Positions 6,478 to 14,060 of a DNA stretch of 18,778 bases are shown piece by piece. The notes below the pieces were generated by a model. It saw only the letters and a program-made list of their open reading frames with translations. It was not told the DNA's origin and did not search any database. Both the position numbers and the translations under genes were made by a program. This DNA is from JBIOJM01 sp044450785 (lineage in GTDB: Bacteria > Planctomycetota > Planctomycetia > Isosphaerales > Isosphaeraceae), in contig JBIOJM010000193.1 of NCBI GenBank assembly GCA_044450785.1, forward strand, positions 1 to 18,778, read 5' to 3'. How positions within the stretch are numbered: the first letter of the stretch is position 1; each line of letters starts with the position of its first letter.

Positions 6478-8181
6478 ATGAGCCCTCATCACATCCGACC
6501 TCCGGAATCGAATCGTCCCCCGGTTGATGGTGCGCTCTTGCTCCGCGACCCGGCCTGGAACAAGGGGCTCGCCTTCTCGGAACAGGAGCGCGACCGGCTC
6601 CGCCTGCGGGGGTTGCTGCCACACGCGACGCTCACGATCGAGCAGCAGGTGGCGCTGGAACTCGAGCACGCTCGGGCCAAGGCCGACGACCTGGAAAAGT
6701 ACATCGGTCTGGCAGCCTTGCAAGACCGTAACGAGACGCTGTTCTACCGGCTGCTGGTCGAGAACCTCGGCGAGCTTTTGCCAATCGTCTACACACCCAC
6801 CGTCGGCCGCGCCTGTCAGTGTTACAGTCACATCGTCCGCCAGCCTCGGGGCCTCTGGCTGACCCCCGACGACATCGGCCAGATCTCCGAAGTGCTCCGC
6901 AACGCGCCCAATCACCGCAACGTTCGCCTGATCGTTGCGACCGACAACGAGCGCATTCTCGGCCTTGGTGATCAAGGGGCCGGTGGCATGGGGATCCCGG
7001 TCGGCAAGCTCGCGCTCTACACCGCCGTGGCAGGCATTCATCCCGCGTATTGCCTGCCGATCAGCCTCGACCCCGGGACGGATAACGCCGAGTTGCTCGA
7101 CGACCCTTACTACGCGGGGTATCGAGGTCGAAGGCTCCGGGGTCCCGCGTACGACGAGTTCATCGAGGCGTTCGTCGAAGGGGTCAAGGACGTCTTCCCC
7201 CGCGCGGTGCTTCAATGGGAAGACTTCCGGAAGAACACGGCGTTCATGCTCCTCGACCGCTACCGCAAGCGTCTGCCCAGCTTCAACGACGATATTCAGG
7301 GGACGGCCGCGGTTGTGCTGGCGGGAATCTACGCGGCGCTCCGCGTGACGGGAGGGACGCTGCCCGAGCAACGGATTGTCTACCTCGGCGCGGGGGCCGC
7401 GGCGGTCGGCACGGCGCGACTTGTAAGGGCTGCGCTGCGAGCGGATTGCCCCGACGCGGACGTGGTACGGCGCGCCCAGGCGATCGTGGATAGTCGTTCG
7501 CTGCTCTGCCGTCCGGACGACGACCCGGACGCCCACAAGCGCGAGTTCGCCTGGTTCGCGCCCGATCTCGATCACTACGGCCTCGATCCGTCCGGGCCCT
7601 TGAGCTTGCTCGACGTGGTCCGAGCGGTCCGACCGACGGTCCTCGTGGGGGCCACGGGGAACGCCGGCGTTTTTGACGAGCCGCTGATCCGAGAAATGGC
7701 CAGGCACGTCGAACGGCCGATCATCTTTCCGCTGAGTAACCCGACCTCGAAATCCGAGTGCAGCCCGGCCGAGGCGCTCCGCTGGACCGAAGGTCGGGCG
7801 ATCGTCGCCACGGGGAGCCCGTTCGCGCCGGTCGAGGTCCACGGTCGAACGCAGGTCATCAGTCAGTCGAACAACGTCTATATCTTTCCGGGCGTCGGAC
7901 TGGGGTTGATTCTCTCCGAGGCCCATGAGGTGACCGAATCGATGTTCCTGGCCGCCGCGCGGACGCTCGCGAGCTGCGTGACCGAGGAGCACCTGGCCGA
8001 GGGGAGGATCTACCCCGACCAGAGCGAGCTTCGGGGAGTGTCTCGAGCGATTGCCGCGGCGGTCGTGCGCGAAGCCCGGCGCCTCGATCTCGGCCGCCTC
8101 ATCCCGGACGCGATCGTCGAGGAAGTGCTCGACGCGGCGATCTGGCATCCGGGATATCCGGACCCGGGGATGACCGGTTGA
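6478..8181 (+). CDS. maeA: NAD(P)-dependent malic enzyme
   Basis: This 567-residue enzyme decarboxylates malate to pyruvate with reduction of NAD(P). The length matches the large (E. coli MaeA or eukaryotic type) class. The general acid Tyr105 lies in YTPTVG (105-110). Lys177 is in GLGDQGAGGMGIPVGK-type sequence. The metal ligands Glu248, Asp249 and Asp272 are in QWEDF and NDDIQGT. The Rossmann motif GAGAAAVG is at 304-311 and SNPTSKSE follows. No good RBS precedes the ATG, and the gene starts 25 bases after the terminator-like element. It could supply reductant and pyruvate (hence acetyl-CoA) for PHB synthesis. Whether it prefers NAD or NADP cannot be read safely from the sequence. Confidence 0.94.
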   Translation: MSPHHIRPPESNRPPVDGALLLRDPAWNKGLAFSEQERDRLRLRGLLPHATLTIEQQVALELEHARAKADDLEKYIGLAALQDRNETLFYRLLVENLGELLPIVYTPTVGRACQCYSHIVRQPRGLWLTPDDIGQISEVLRNAPNHRNVRLIVATDNERILGLGDQGAGGMGIPVGKLALYTAVAGIHPAYCLPISLDPGTDNAELLDDPYYAGYRGRRLRGPAYDEFIEAFVEGVKDVFPRAVLQWEDFRKNTAFMLLDRYRKRLPSFNDDIQGTAAVVLAGIYAALRVTGGTLPEQRIVYLGAGAAAVGTARLVRAALRADCPDADVVRRAQAIVDSRSLLCRPDDDPDAHKREFAWFAPDLDHYGLDPSGPLSLLDVVRAVRPTVLVGATGNAGVFDEPLIREMARHVERPIIFPLSNPTSKSECSPAEALRWTEGRAIVATGSPFAPVEVHGRTQVISQSNNVYIFPGVGLGLILSEAHEVTESMFLAAARTLASCVTEEHLAEGRIYPDQSELRGVSRAIAAAVVREARRLDLGRLIPDAIVEEVLDAAIWHPGYPDPGMTG

Positions 8182-8193
8182 CTCGACAGCCGC

Positions 8194-10383
8194 TCACGTG
8201 CCGGCGCCTGCGCCGAGGGGGGTGGCGGCGCGGCTGATGGGGCTGGTCTCGCACAGCTCCATCGCCATGTTCTGGAATTCGAGCTGGGAGCGGACGCTCG
8301 GCTCGCCTGGAGCAGCAGGGTTGACTCGCCGGTAGGTTCCGTCAGGCTGAAGTTCACGTGCCTTGACGTTATCCGCGAGGACGACCCCCAGGATGCCCTC
8401 GACCAGCCGGCGCTTGAGATTGGGATCTTCGATGGGGAACATGATCTCGACGCGGCGGCGGAAGTTGCGCGGCATCCAGTCGGCCGACGCCAGGAAGACT
8501 TCCGGCTGGTCGCCGTTCTGGAAATAGGTGATCCGCGAGTGCTCCAGGTATTTATCGATGATGCTGGTGACACGGATGTTGTCGGAGACGCCCGGCAGCC
8601 CGGGCCGCAGGCAGCAGGTGCCGCGAATGATCAGGTCGATCCGGACGCCGGCTTGCGAGGCGCGGTAGAGCATGGCGATGATCTGGGGATCGACGAGCGA
8701 GTTCATCTTGGCAATGATTCGTGCGGGGTAGCCGGCCTCGGCGTGCGCGCACTCGCGCTCGATCAGCGCGGCGAGCCGGCCGGCCAGGTGTGACGGGGCG
8801 ACGATCAGCTTGTTCCAGTCGTTCGCCTCCGAGTAGCCCGTCAGCAGATTGAAGAGCGCGCTGGCATCTTCGCCGAACTCGCGCCGGCAGGTGAAGAAGC
8901 TCAGGTCGGTGTACAGCCGCGCCGTCGTGGGGTTGTAGTTACCCGTGGCCAGGTGGACGTACCTGCGGATGCCGTCGTGCTCGCGGCGCACGACCAGGGA
9001 CGCCTTGCAGTGGGTTTTGAGGCCGACGATCCCGTAGACGACGTGAACGCCCGCCTTCTGGAGCATTCGAGCTTTGTCGATGTTGTTCTCTTCTTCGAGC
9101 CGGGCCTGGAGCTCGACCAGCGCGGTCACCTGTTTGCCGTTTTCGGCGGCGCGGGCCAGGGCCGTGATGATCGGATTCGCCTCGGCCGTGCGATAGAGCG
9201 TCATCTTGATGGCCAGTGCCTGGGGATCCTCCGACGCCTGCTCGATGAATTGGACGACCGCCCCGAACGACTCGTACGGATGGTGCACCAGGATGTCCTG
9301 GTCACGGATCGCGGAGAAGACGTTCTTACGCTTGGCGAGCGAGGCGGGCATCTGCGGTTCGTACGGCGGCTCTTTGAGGTCGCGAAACCCCTCGAGCTTG
9401 CAGAGGGCCAGGAGGACCGTCAGGTCAACCGGGCCGGGCACTTTGTAGACATCGCGCTCCTCGAGCTCCAGCGCCGAGGCCGAGAGCAACTGGGCGAGGA
9501 GACCCTCATCCGCGAGCGCCGAGATCTCCAGCCGCACCGCCGCTCCCCACTTGCGCTGGCGGAGCGTCTCCTCGATCGTCGAGATCAGGCTGCTCTTGAC
9601 CTCGTTTTCCTGGATGGTCAGATCGCTGTTGCGGGTGACTCGAAACGCGACCCGCTCGGTGGGGCGTAAGCCGCCGAACAGGGCGTGGAGCCGCGGGCCG
9701 ATCACGTCTTCCAGCAAGACGAACCGCCGCTGGCCGTCCGCTTCGTCGGGAAGCAGGACCAGACGACTGAGCACCGACGGGACCTGGAGCACGGCATAAA
9801 GCGGCCGCACTTGGGGTTTGTCGGACTCGATCCGCGACAGCAGGTTGAGGCTCTTGTTGTGTACGTGCGGGAAGGGATGCGCCGGGTCGATGGCCAGCGG
9901 CGTCAGGACGGGGTAGACCTGGGTGTCGAAGTAGTCGTCCAGGAAGGCGTTTTGCGCGTCGGTCAGCTCATCGGGGGTGCACAGGCGAATGCCGTGCTTT
10001 TGCAAGATGGGACGAATCTCGGAAAGCCAAACGTCATAGAGACGCGTGACGAAGTCATGGGCGCGGCGCGTGATCTCGATCAGTTGTGCCAGAGGACCCA
10101 TGCCGTCGGGAGGGAGGTCCTGCGGTTCCAGGTTCTCGAAAAGCTGGGCCTGGAGTCCGGCGACGCGGACTTCGAAGAATTCGTCGAGGTTTGATGCGCA
10201 AATCGACAGGAAACGGAGCCGCTCCAGGAGCGGGTTGGATGAATCGCGCGCTTCCTCGAGCACGCGCTCGTTGAAATCCAGCCAGCTCAGCTCGCGATTG
10301 ATGAACCAGCCTGGCTCCAGGACCGCGCTCGTCGTGGCCGCGCCCGCGGCGACGACCGGACCATCGAGTTGAGTGGTAGGCAT
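8194..10383 (-). CDS. ppk1: Polyphosphate kinase 1
   Basis: PPK1 makes polyphosphate from ATP, reversibly. With the start at 10383 it has 729 residues, the usual family length. The N-terminal domain opens with FINRELSWLDFNERVLEE. The two catalytic histidines are in GLKTHCKASLV (His458, the phosphorylated residue) and YLEHSRITYF (His615). The nucleotide and phosphate-binding C-terminal motifs YVHLATGNYNP and NSLVDPQII are present. The start at 10383 is preferred over 10389 because GGAG (10393-10396) is 9 bases from it and only 3 from the other. It lies 95 bases after nfo on the same strand and ends 12 bases from the convergent malic enzyme gene. The C-terminus is Pro/Ala/Gly-rich and poorly conserved. 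Confidence 0.96.
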   Translation of the reverse strand: MPTTQLDGPVVAAGAATTSAVLEPGWFINRELSWLDFNERVLEEARDSSNPLLERLRFLSICASNLDEFFEVRVAGLQAQLFENLEPQDLPPDGMGPLAQLIEITRRAHDFVTRLYDVWLSEIRPILQKHGIRLCTPDELTDAQNAFLDDYFDTQVYPVLTPLAIDPAHPFPHVHNKSLNLLSRIESDKPQVRPLYAVLQVPSVLSRLVLLPDEADGQRRFVLLEDVIGPRLHALFGGLRPTERVAFRVTRNSDLTIQENEVKSSLISTIEETLRQRKWGAAVRLEISALADEGLLAQLLSASALELEERDVYKVPGPVDLTVLLALCKLEGFRDLKEPPYEPQMPASLAKRKNVFSAIRDQDILVHHPYESFGAVVQFIEQASEDPQALAIKMTLYRTAEANPIITALARAAENGKQVTALVELQARLEEENNIDKARMLQKAGVHVVYGIVGLKTHCKASLVVRREHDGIRRYVHLATGNYNPTTARLYTDLSFFTCRREFGEDASALFNLLTGYSEANDWNKLIVAPSHLAGRLAALIERECAHAEAGYPARIIAKMNSLVDPQIIAMLYRASQAGVRIDLIIRGTCCLRPGLPGVSDNIRVTSIIDKYLEHSRITYFQNGDQPEVFLASADWMPRNFRRRVEIMFPIEDPNLKRRLVEGILGVVLADNVKARELQPDGTYRRVNPAAPGEPSVRSQLEFQNMAMELCETSPISRAATPLGAGAGT

Positions 10384-10478
10384 GACCATGCACTCCGCCG
10401 CGGTCTGGCGCCGACCGCGGGTTCGTTGCGGCGCAGGACGGCTCGCGGAAGGTTTGATAGAGGCATGATTCCGTTGGA

Positions 10479-11372
10479 TCAGCCATGTTTTCGGGAAGTA
10501 CGCGCGGGTCGAACGAGCCCCTGGAGGACCCTCAAATTGTGGGCATCCAGGTCTTCTCCCTCTTCGATTCCCTTGGGTGTTTCCAGAATCATCGGCAAAT
10601 CGCGGAATCGGAGATCATTGACCAGGTGCCGGAACGGTTTCAATCCCATGCGGCCGGCCCCGATCGCCGCGTGGCGATCGACGCGGCTGCCGAAGTCGCG
10701 GCAGCTATCATTCACGTGCCAGACGCGCAGCCGCTCCAACCCCACGGACCGGTCGAGCCGGTCGATCGTTTCATCGTACTCCATCTGGGTCGCCAAGGGA
10801 TAGCCTGCTGCGAAAATATGGCAGGTATCCACGCAGATGCCGAGTCGCTCTGGGTGCGCCACGCGGTGGAGGACCTCTCGCAAGTGTTCGAAGCGGTAAC
10901 CCAGGCTGGTTCCCTGGCCGGCGGTGGTCTCCAGGTCGATGAACACGCTCCGTCCCGTGGTGTGACGGTGCACTAGATCGAGGCCCCGGGCAACCCGCGC
11001 CAGGCCCGCCTCCTCTCCCTGACCCATGTGCGCCCCGGGATGAACGACGAGATCGGAGATGCCGAGCAATCGGCAGCGCTCGACCTCGACGGTCATGGCC
11101 TCGATCGACTTGTGCCAGAGGGCGTCGTCGGGGCTGCCGAGGTTGATGAGGTACGAAGTATGGGCCACCGGGTCGACAATCCCCGTCTGCTCGATCGCGC
11201 TACGGAATGCCGCGGCGTGCTCGGTCGACAAGGGAGGGGCCTTCCACTGGTTGTTGTTCTTGGTGAAGAGTTGAACCGTCGCGAATTGGACGGCCTGGGC
11301 GGCCCAGACCGCGCGGTCGCAGCCTCCCGCGATCGACATGTGAGCGCCGAATTTACAGGAGCGGGACTTCAT
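10479..11372 (-). CDS. nfo: Endonuclease IV (AP endonuclease)
   Basis: This 297-residue enzyme cleaves DNA at abasic sites during base excision repair. All nine zinc ligands of the family are visible: His71, His111, Glu148, Asp182, His185, His219, Asp232, His234 and Glu264, in AHTSYLINL, VVHPGAH, DLETTAG, DTCHIFAAGY, WHVNDS, DRHA and ILETPKG. The start at 11372 gives KFGAHMSIAGG near the N-terminus, as expected. A longer frame reaching 11426 would merely translate the upstream heptamer repeat and is rejected. No ordinary RBS exists, because the sequence just upstream is three GGATGAA heptamers (TTCATCC on the coding strand). It is followed by ppk1 on the same strand, possibly co-transcribed. 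Confidence 0.95.
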   Translation of the reverse strand: MKSRSCKFGAHMSIAGGCDRAVWAAQAVQFATVQLFTKNNNQWKAPPLSTEHAAAFRSAIEQTGIVDPVAHTSYLINLGSPDDALWHKSIEAMTVEVERCRLLGISDLVVHPGAHMGQGEEAGLARVARGLDLVHRHTTGRSVFIDLETTAGQGTSLGYRFEHLREVLHRVAHPERLGICVDTCHIFAAGYPLATQMEYDETIDRLDRSVGLERLRVWHVNDSCRDFGSRVDRHAAIGAGRMGLKPFRHLVNDLRFRDLPMILETPKGIEEGEDLDAHNLRVLQGLVRPARTSRKHG

Positions 11373-11376
11373 GAAA

Positions 11377-11397
11377 GGATGAAGGATGAAGGATGAA
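11377..11397. repeat. Three tandem GGATGAA heptamers
   Basis: Three perfect direct copies of GGATGAA (11377-11383, 11384-11390, 11391-11397) follow the partial ATGAAA, immediately upstream of the nfo start. Degenerate members of the same heptamer (GGCTGAA, GGATGAA, CGATGAG) recur at 12131-12159, across the end of the next gene. Confidence 0.85.
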
Positions 11398-11456
11398 AAC
11401 CCGGACGATCGAGCAAGGTGGTCCACCCGCTAAATCGAGCGGCAGAAAATGCCATA

Positions 11457-11512
11457 CCCGTAGCGGAACTCGCCAGAGTTCCGGCCCGAAGTCTGGCGAC
11501 TTCGGCTACGGG
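11457..11512. repeat. Three-way-junction palindromic element
   Basis: An outer stem CCCGTAGC/GCTACGGG (11457-11464 with 11505-11512) encloses two perfect 7-bp hairpins. The first is GGAACTC-GCCA-GAGTTCC (11465-11482), and the second is CGAAGTC-TGGC-GACTTCG (11487-11504), with GGCC between. The two loops, GCCA and TGGC, are complementary to each other. The whole element is also a long near-palindrome with four mismatches, so two folds compete. From memory similar strings recur in planctomycete genomes. There is only one copy in this window. Confidence 0.8.
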
Positions 11513-11593
11513 GATCATTCGACCTGTCACTCGCCTAATGAAATGATACCATCCTCGCCGCATCGATTTCGACTTGTTGCGACCCACTCTCTC

Positions 11594-11634
11594 GTAGAAT
11601 CCGTCACTTGCGGACGGCGACGATCCGATTCTAC
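11594..11634. repeat. Nested palindrome at the promoter of the small membrane protein gene
   Basis: GTAGAATC (11594-11601) is repeated in inverted form as GATTCTAC (11627-11634). Inside, CCGTC (11601-11605) pairs with GACGG (11613-11617), sharing base 11601. The right arm overlaps the candidate -10 box TACAAT. It could be an operator or a cruciform. Confidence 0.5.
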
Positions 11635-11637
11635 AAT
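11608..11637 (+). promoter_or_regulatory. Candidate promoter of the small membrane protein gene
   Basis: TTGCGG (11608-11613) and TACAAT (11632-11637) are 18 bases apart, with transcription expected from about 11644 and a leader near 39 bases. The -10 is good and the -35 is partial. The -10 is embedded in the inverted repeat GTAGAATC/GATTCTAC. Confidence 0.4.
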
Positions 11638-11682
11638 GAGGTCATCGCTTGCCGATCCAGGGAGGTGGGCGGGGACTCGACC

Positions 11683-12144
11683 ATGGGATTGCTGATCGGG
11701 GCCGGCATCCTGTCCGTGGGTGTTTTCGTGACTTCGATGATCCTGCGGAGGCCGCTCCGCCAGATCGTCGAGGACATGCACGTCGATCGCGCGCGCGCTT
11801 TGTTTCACCAGCAGCGAGAATGGCTGGAAGCCCGATTCATGTCGATTCTCCACAAGGCCGATCCGGCCGAGGGCCGGCGGTGGGAATCGGCTCACTGGCA
11901 CGACGAGGTCTTGTGGGCGCGCGACCGGCAGACTCGCCACTTGCTCGCCTTGGTCTGCGTTCATTTTGAAGCTGGGCGATTTGAGCTGTCCTCGACGCAG
12001 CGGCATGCCACCGTGCTCTTCGAGTTTCGCAAGGGCCACTGGTTTGCCGAGGGAAAGCGGCTCGACGAGATCCGACCGGACGAGGCGATCGGCCGCAACC
12101 GGCGATTCGAGGCCGTCGTCGTCGCCCATCGGCTGAAAGGCTGA
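11683..12144 (+). CDS. Small membrane-anchored protein of unknown function
   Basis: I do not recognise a family. The 153-residue product begins with one hydrophobic segment (residues 2-20, LLIGAGILSVGVFVTSMI) followed by basic residues LRRPLR. This suggests an N-in membrane anchor with the rest in the cytoplasm, unless the segment is a signal anchor of opposite polarity. The soluble part is rich in Arg, His and Trp. It has a helical stretch (25-58) and then a mixed region with beta-like strands (HLLALVCVHFEAG, ATVLFEFRKGHWFAEGKR). The start at 11683 has GGGG at 11671-11674; a longer frame from 11608 lacks an RBS and would bury the anchor. The 3' end overlaps degenerate heptamers. Codon use resembles the neighbours, supporting a real gene. 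Confidence 0.65.
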   Translation: MGLLIGAGILSVGVFVTSMILRRPLRQIVEDMHVDRARALFHQQREWLEARFMSILHKADPAEGRRWESAHWHDEVLWARDRQTRHLLALVCVHFEAGRFELSSTQRHATVLFEFRKGHWFAEGKRLDEIRPDEAIGRNRRFEAVVVAHRLKG

Positions 12145-12159
12145 AGGATGAACGATGAG
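12131..12159. repeat. Degenerate heptamer array
   Basis: GGCTGAA (12131-12137) is followed after one base by GGCTGAA, GGATGAA and CGATGAG (12139-12159) in register. These are variants of the GGATGAA heptamer found near nfo. The array contains the stop codon of the preceding gene. Confidence 0.6.
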
Positions 12160-12192
12160 TCGGAGAAGACGATGAATGAGACCGCGAGGCTG

Positions 12193-12213
12193 GGCTGACG
12201 AAAAGTCGGCCTT
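12193..12213. repeat. Degenerate copy of a 21-base dispersed repeat
   Basis: The stretch starting GGCTGACGAAAAGTCGG matches the repeats at 16300-16320 and 16672-16692, with 17 of 21 bases identical to the former. The preceding CTGG is shared with the 16300 copy. It lies between convergent gene ends. Confidence 0.5.
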
Positions 12214-12276
12214 GACCGGCTTCTGAGAGTCCTTGGCCATCCTCAACTCTTGTTGCGCTTCGAGGAAGCCTTTGTT

Positions 12277-12342
12277 GGGCGCGGGTCTCCTGACCCCGCC
12301 CGAGTGACCGACCGAAGGTCTCCTTCCTCCTTCAGGAAGGAG
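12277..12342. terminator. Two hairpins between convergent genes
   Basis: GGGCG-C-GGGTC (12277-12287) pairs with GACCC-CGCCC (12292-12301): 10 base pairs, one bulged C and a TCCT loop. Further on, CTCCTTCC (12320-12327) pairs perfectly with GGAAGGAG (12335-12342). Their position between the small membrane protein gene and the end of pntB suits a bidirectional terminator. Neither has a clear T-tract, so factor-dependent termination or a plain repeat is equally possible. Confidence 0.45.
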
Positions 12343-12372
12343 TCCTTCCACCTTCTTGATCGCGAATGCGGC

Positions 12373-13767
12373 TTAGCCGTGTTCGCCGGAGAGCTCGCGC
12401 ACGATGGCGCCCACGAACGACCGCGCGTCGCCGAAGAGCATCAACGTTCGGTCGAGGTAGTAGAGCGGGTTGTCGATTCCGGCGAATCCCGGGCTCATGC
12501 TCCGCTTGATGACCATGACGGTGTGGGCCTTGTCCACGTCGAGAATCGGCATGCCGTAGATCGGGCTCGAGGTGTCGTTACGGGCAGCGGGGTTCGTCAC
12601 GTCGTTGGCGCCGATCACGAGCGCGACGTCCGTTTGCGGCATGTCGCCGTTGATCTCGTCCATGTCGAGCAGCTTGTCGTAGGGGATGTCGGCCTCGGCC
12701 AGCACGACGTTCATGTGGCCCGGCATTCGGCCGGCGACCGGGTGGATGCCGAACTTGACGTCCACCCCGCGTTTGGTCAGTGAATCATAGAGCTCTCTCA
12801 CCTTGTATTGAGCCTGCGCGACCGCCATGCCGTAGCCGGGCACGATCACCACTCGGCTGGCGGCCCTGAGAATGTCGGCCGCCTCTTCGGGCGTCGCGCT
12901 CTTGACCGGCCGAGTCTCCGCCGCGCCGATGCCCTTGGCCTGTTCTTGTCCGAACGCCCCGAACAGGACGTTCGAGAACGACCGGTTCATCGCCTTTGAC
13001 ATGTTGACGGACAGGATGAAGCCCGAAGCCCCGTCGAGCGCGCCGGCAACGATCAGGAGCTTATTGTCGAGCACGAACCCCATCGCGGCGGCGGAAAGCC
13101 CCGTGTAGGAATTGAGCAGGGAAATCACCGTGGGCATGTCGGCGCCGCCGATGGGGACGATCATCATCGCGCCAAAGACGAGCGGAATGATGATCATGAG
13201 CGGGAAGAGCGAAGTCTGCCCGGGATGGAAGACCAGGTAGGCTGCGACGCCCACCGAGAGGGCGAGGAGAGAAAGGTTGACGATATTCTGCCCTTTATAG
13301 GTGATGGGACGCTGCGGCAGGACCTCCTGGAGTTTCCCGGCGGCCATCAGGCTGCCCGTAAAGGTGAGCGAGCCGAGAATGACTTCGACGGAAAGCACGG
13401 CCATCATGAACGGCGGCACATCGGGCGCCTGCAGATAAAACTCGGCGGTGCCGACCAGGGTGACGCAGAGCGCGCCGAACGCGTGGGAGAGCGCGGTTCG
13501 CTGGGGCACGGCCGTCATCGGGACCATACCGAGCCTGGCGCCGATCAACGAGCCCAGCACGAGCCCGACAGCGATCCACTTGTAGTCGAGGATCTCATGG
13601 TGAAACAGGGTGCCGACGATCGCGAGCAGCATGCCCAGCTCGCCGGCCCAGACGCCGCGTCGGGCCGTGCTCGGCGAGCTCATCCATTTCAAGGAAAGAA
13701 TGAACAGGGCCGTGGCGACCAGGTATGCGATCTCGATGACGTGTTCGCTCTGGATCATTGCGGTCAA
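12373..13767 (-). CDS. pntB: Proton-translocating NAD(P) transhydrogenase, beta subunit
   Basis: This 464-residue subunit holds most of the proton channel and the NADP(H)-binding domain III. Hydrophobic helices fill residues 8-280, including SHAFG (94-98) and the conserved GADMPTVISLLNSYTGLSAA region. Domain III occupies about 290-464. It has GYGMAVAQAQ (311-320), GRMPGHMNVVLAEA (346-359), GANDVTNPAA (387-396) and the RSMSPGFAGIDNPL loop. The length matches E. coli PntB. The start overlaps the pntAB stop by 4 bases, indicating translational coupling. The complex usually uses the proton gradient to make NADPH from NADH, which could feed PhaB and biosynthesis. It acts in the inner membrane. Confidence 0.96.
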   Translation of the reverse strand: MTAMIQSEHVIEIAYLVATALFILSLKWMSSPSTARRGVWAGELGMLLAIVGTLFHHEILDYKWIAVGLVLGSLIGARLGMVPMTAVPQRTALSHAFGALCVTLVGTAEFYLQAPDVPPFMMAVLSVEVILGSLTFTGSLMAAGKLQEVLPQRPITYKGQNIVNLSLLALSVGVAAYLVFHPGQTSLFPLMIIIPLVFGAMMIVPIGGADMPTVISLLNSYTGLSAAAMGFVLDNKLLIVAGALDGASGFILSVNMSKAMNRSFSNVLFGAFGQEQAKGIGAAETRPVKSATPEEAADILRAASRVVIVPGYGMAVAQAQYKVRELYDSLTKRGVDVKFGIHPVAGRMPGHMNVVLAEADIPYDKLLDMDEINGDMPQTDVALVIGANDVTNPAARNDTSSPIYGMPILDVDKAHTVMVIKRSMSPGFAGIDNPLYYLDRTLMLFGDARSFVGAIVRELSGEHG

Positions 13768-14060
13768 CGTTTCCTGGGGGCGCTCGTCTTGAACATCTTG
13801 AGCATCCGGTCCGTGATCACGAATCCGCCGACGACGTTACTGGTGGCGGCGACGATTGCGATCGTGCCGAGCACCGTCGCCAGCGTGCTCCGCTCTGCGC
13901 CGGCCAGGATGATCGCACCGACGACGGCGATGGCATCGAGCGCGTTGGTCAGCGACATGAGTGGGGTATGGAGCAGGGGAGAGACCCGCCGGATCACTTC
14001 GAACCCGATGAACGCCGCCAGCATGAACACGTACAGGCTGGTAACCAGGTCGAGCTTCAT
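13764..14060 (-). CDS. pntAB: Transhydrogenase small membrane subunit (alpha-2)
   Basis: This 98-residue subunit supplies three transmembrane helices of the transhydrogenase proton channel: about residues 6-24, 38-56 and 58-80. The strings SPLLHTPLMSLTNA and VGGFVITDRMLKMF are typical of the family. It overlaps pntAA and pntB by 4 bases on each side (ATGA junctions). The split of the alpha subunit into two genes is the arrangement known from Rhodospirillum and many other bacteria, unlike the fused E. coli PntA. The C-terminus ends in basic residues. Confidence 0.95.
   Translation of the reverse strand: MKLDLVTSLYVFMLAAFIGFEVIRRVSPLLHTPLMSLTNALDAIAVVGAIILAGAERSTLATVLGTIAIVAATSNVVGGFVITDRMLKMFKTSAPRKR

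Larger units (their letters stand above)
11373..11682. other. Repeat-filled intergenic region between nfo and the small membrane protein gene
   Basis: These 310 bases separate divergent genes and contain no credible reading frame. They hold the heptamer array (11377-11397), a three-way-junction palindrome (11457-11512), and a nested palindrome overlapping a promoter candidate (11594-11637). Each is listed separately. Confidence 0.7.

Noticed and set aside
6319..8148. 609-residue open frame on the minus strand
   Set aside because: It lies antisense to the whole malic enzyme gene, which has every catalytic motif. The product is Arg/Asp/Val-rich with no recognisable domain, a normal artefact of high GC.
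8953..9669. 238-residue open frame on the plus strand
   Set aside because: Antisense to the middle of ppk1, with no RBS or family motif.
11377..11397. Possible CRISPR fragment
   Set aside because: The 7-base units are directly adjacent with no spacers and no cas genes are nearby.
11373..11426. Longer nfo start at 11426
   Set aside because: The extra 18 residues include a translation of the heptamer repeat and are not part of the endonuclease IV fold.
11457..11512. Possible tRNA because of the cloverleaf-like fold
   Set aside because: Only 56 bases and two inner hairpins; no T-loop consensus, anticodon arm of normal size or acceptor end. Better explained as a palindromic repeat.
11527..12351. 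274-residue open frame on the minus strand
   Set aside because: It opposes the small membrane protein gene and translates heptamers and hairpins. The plus-strand frame has an RBS, a membrane anchor and better codon use.
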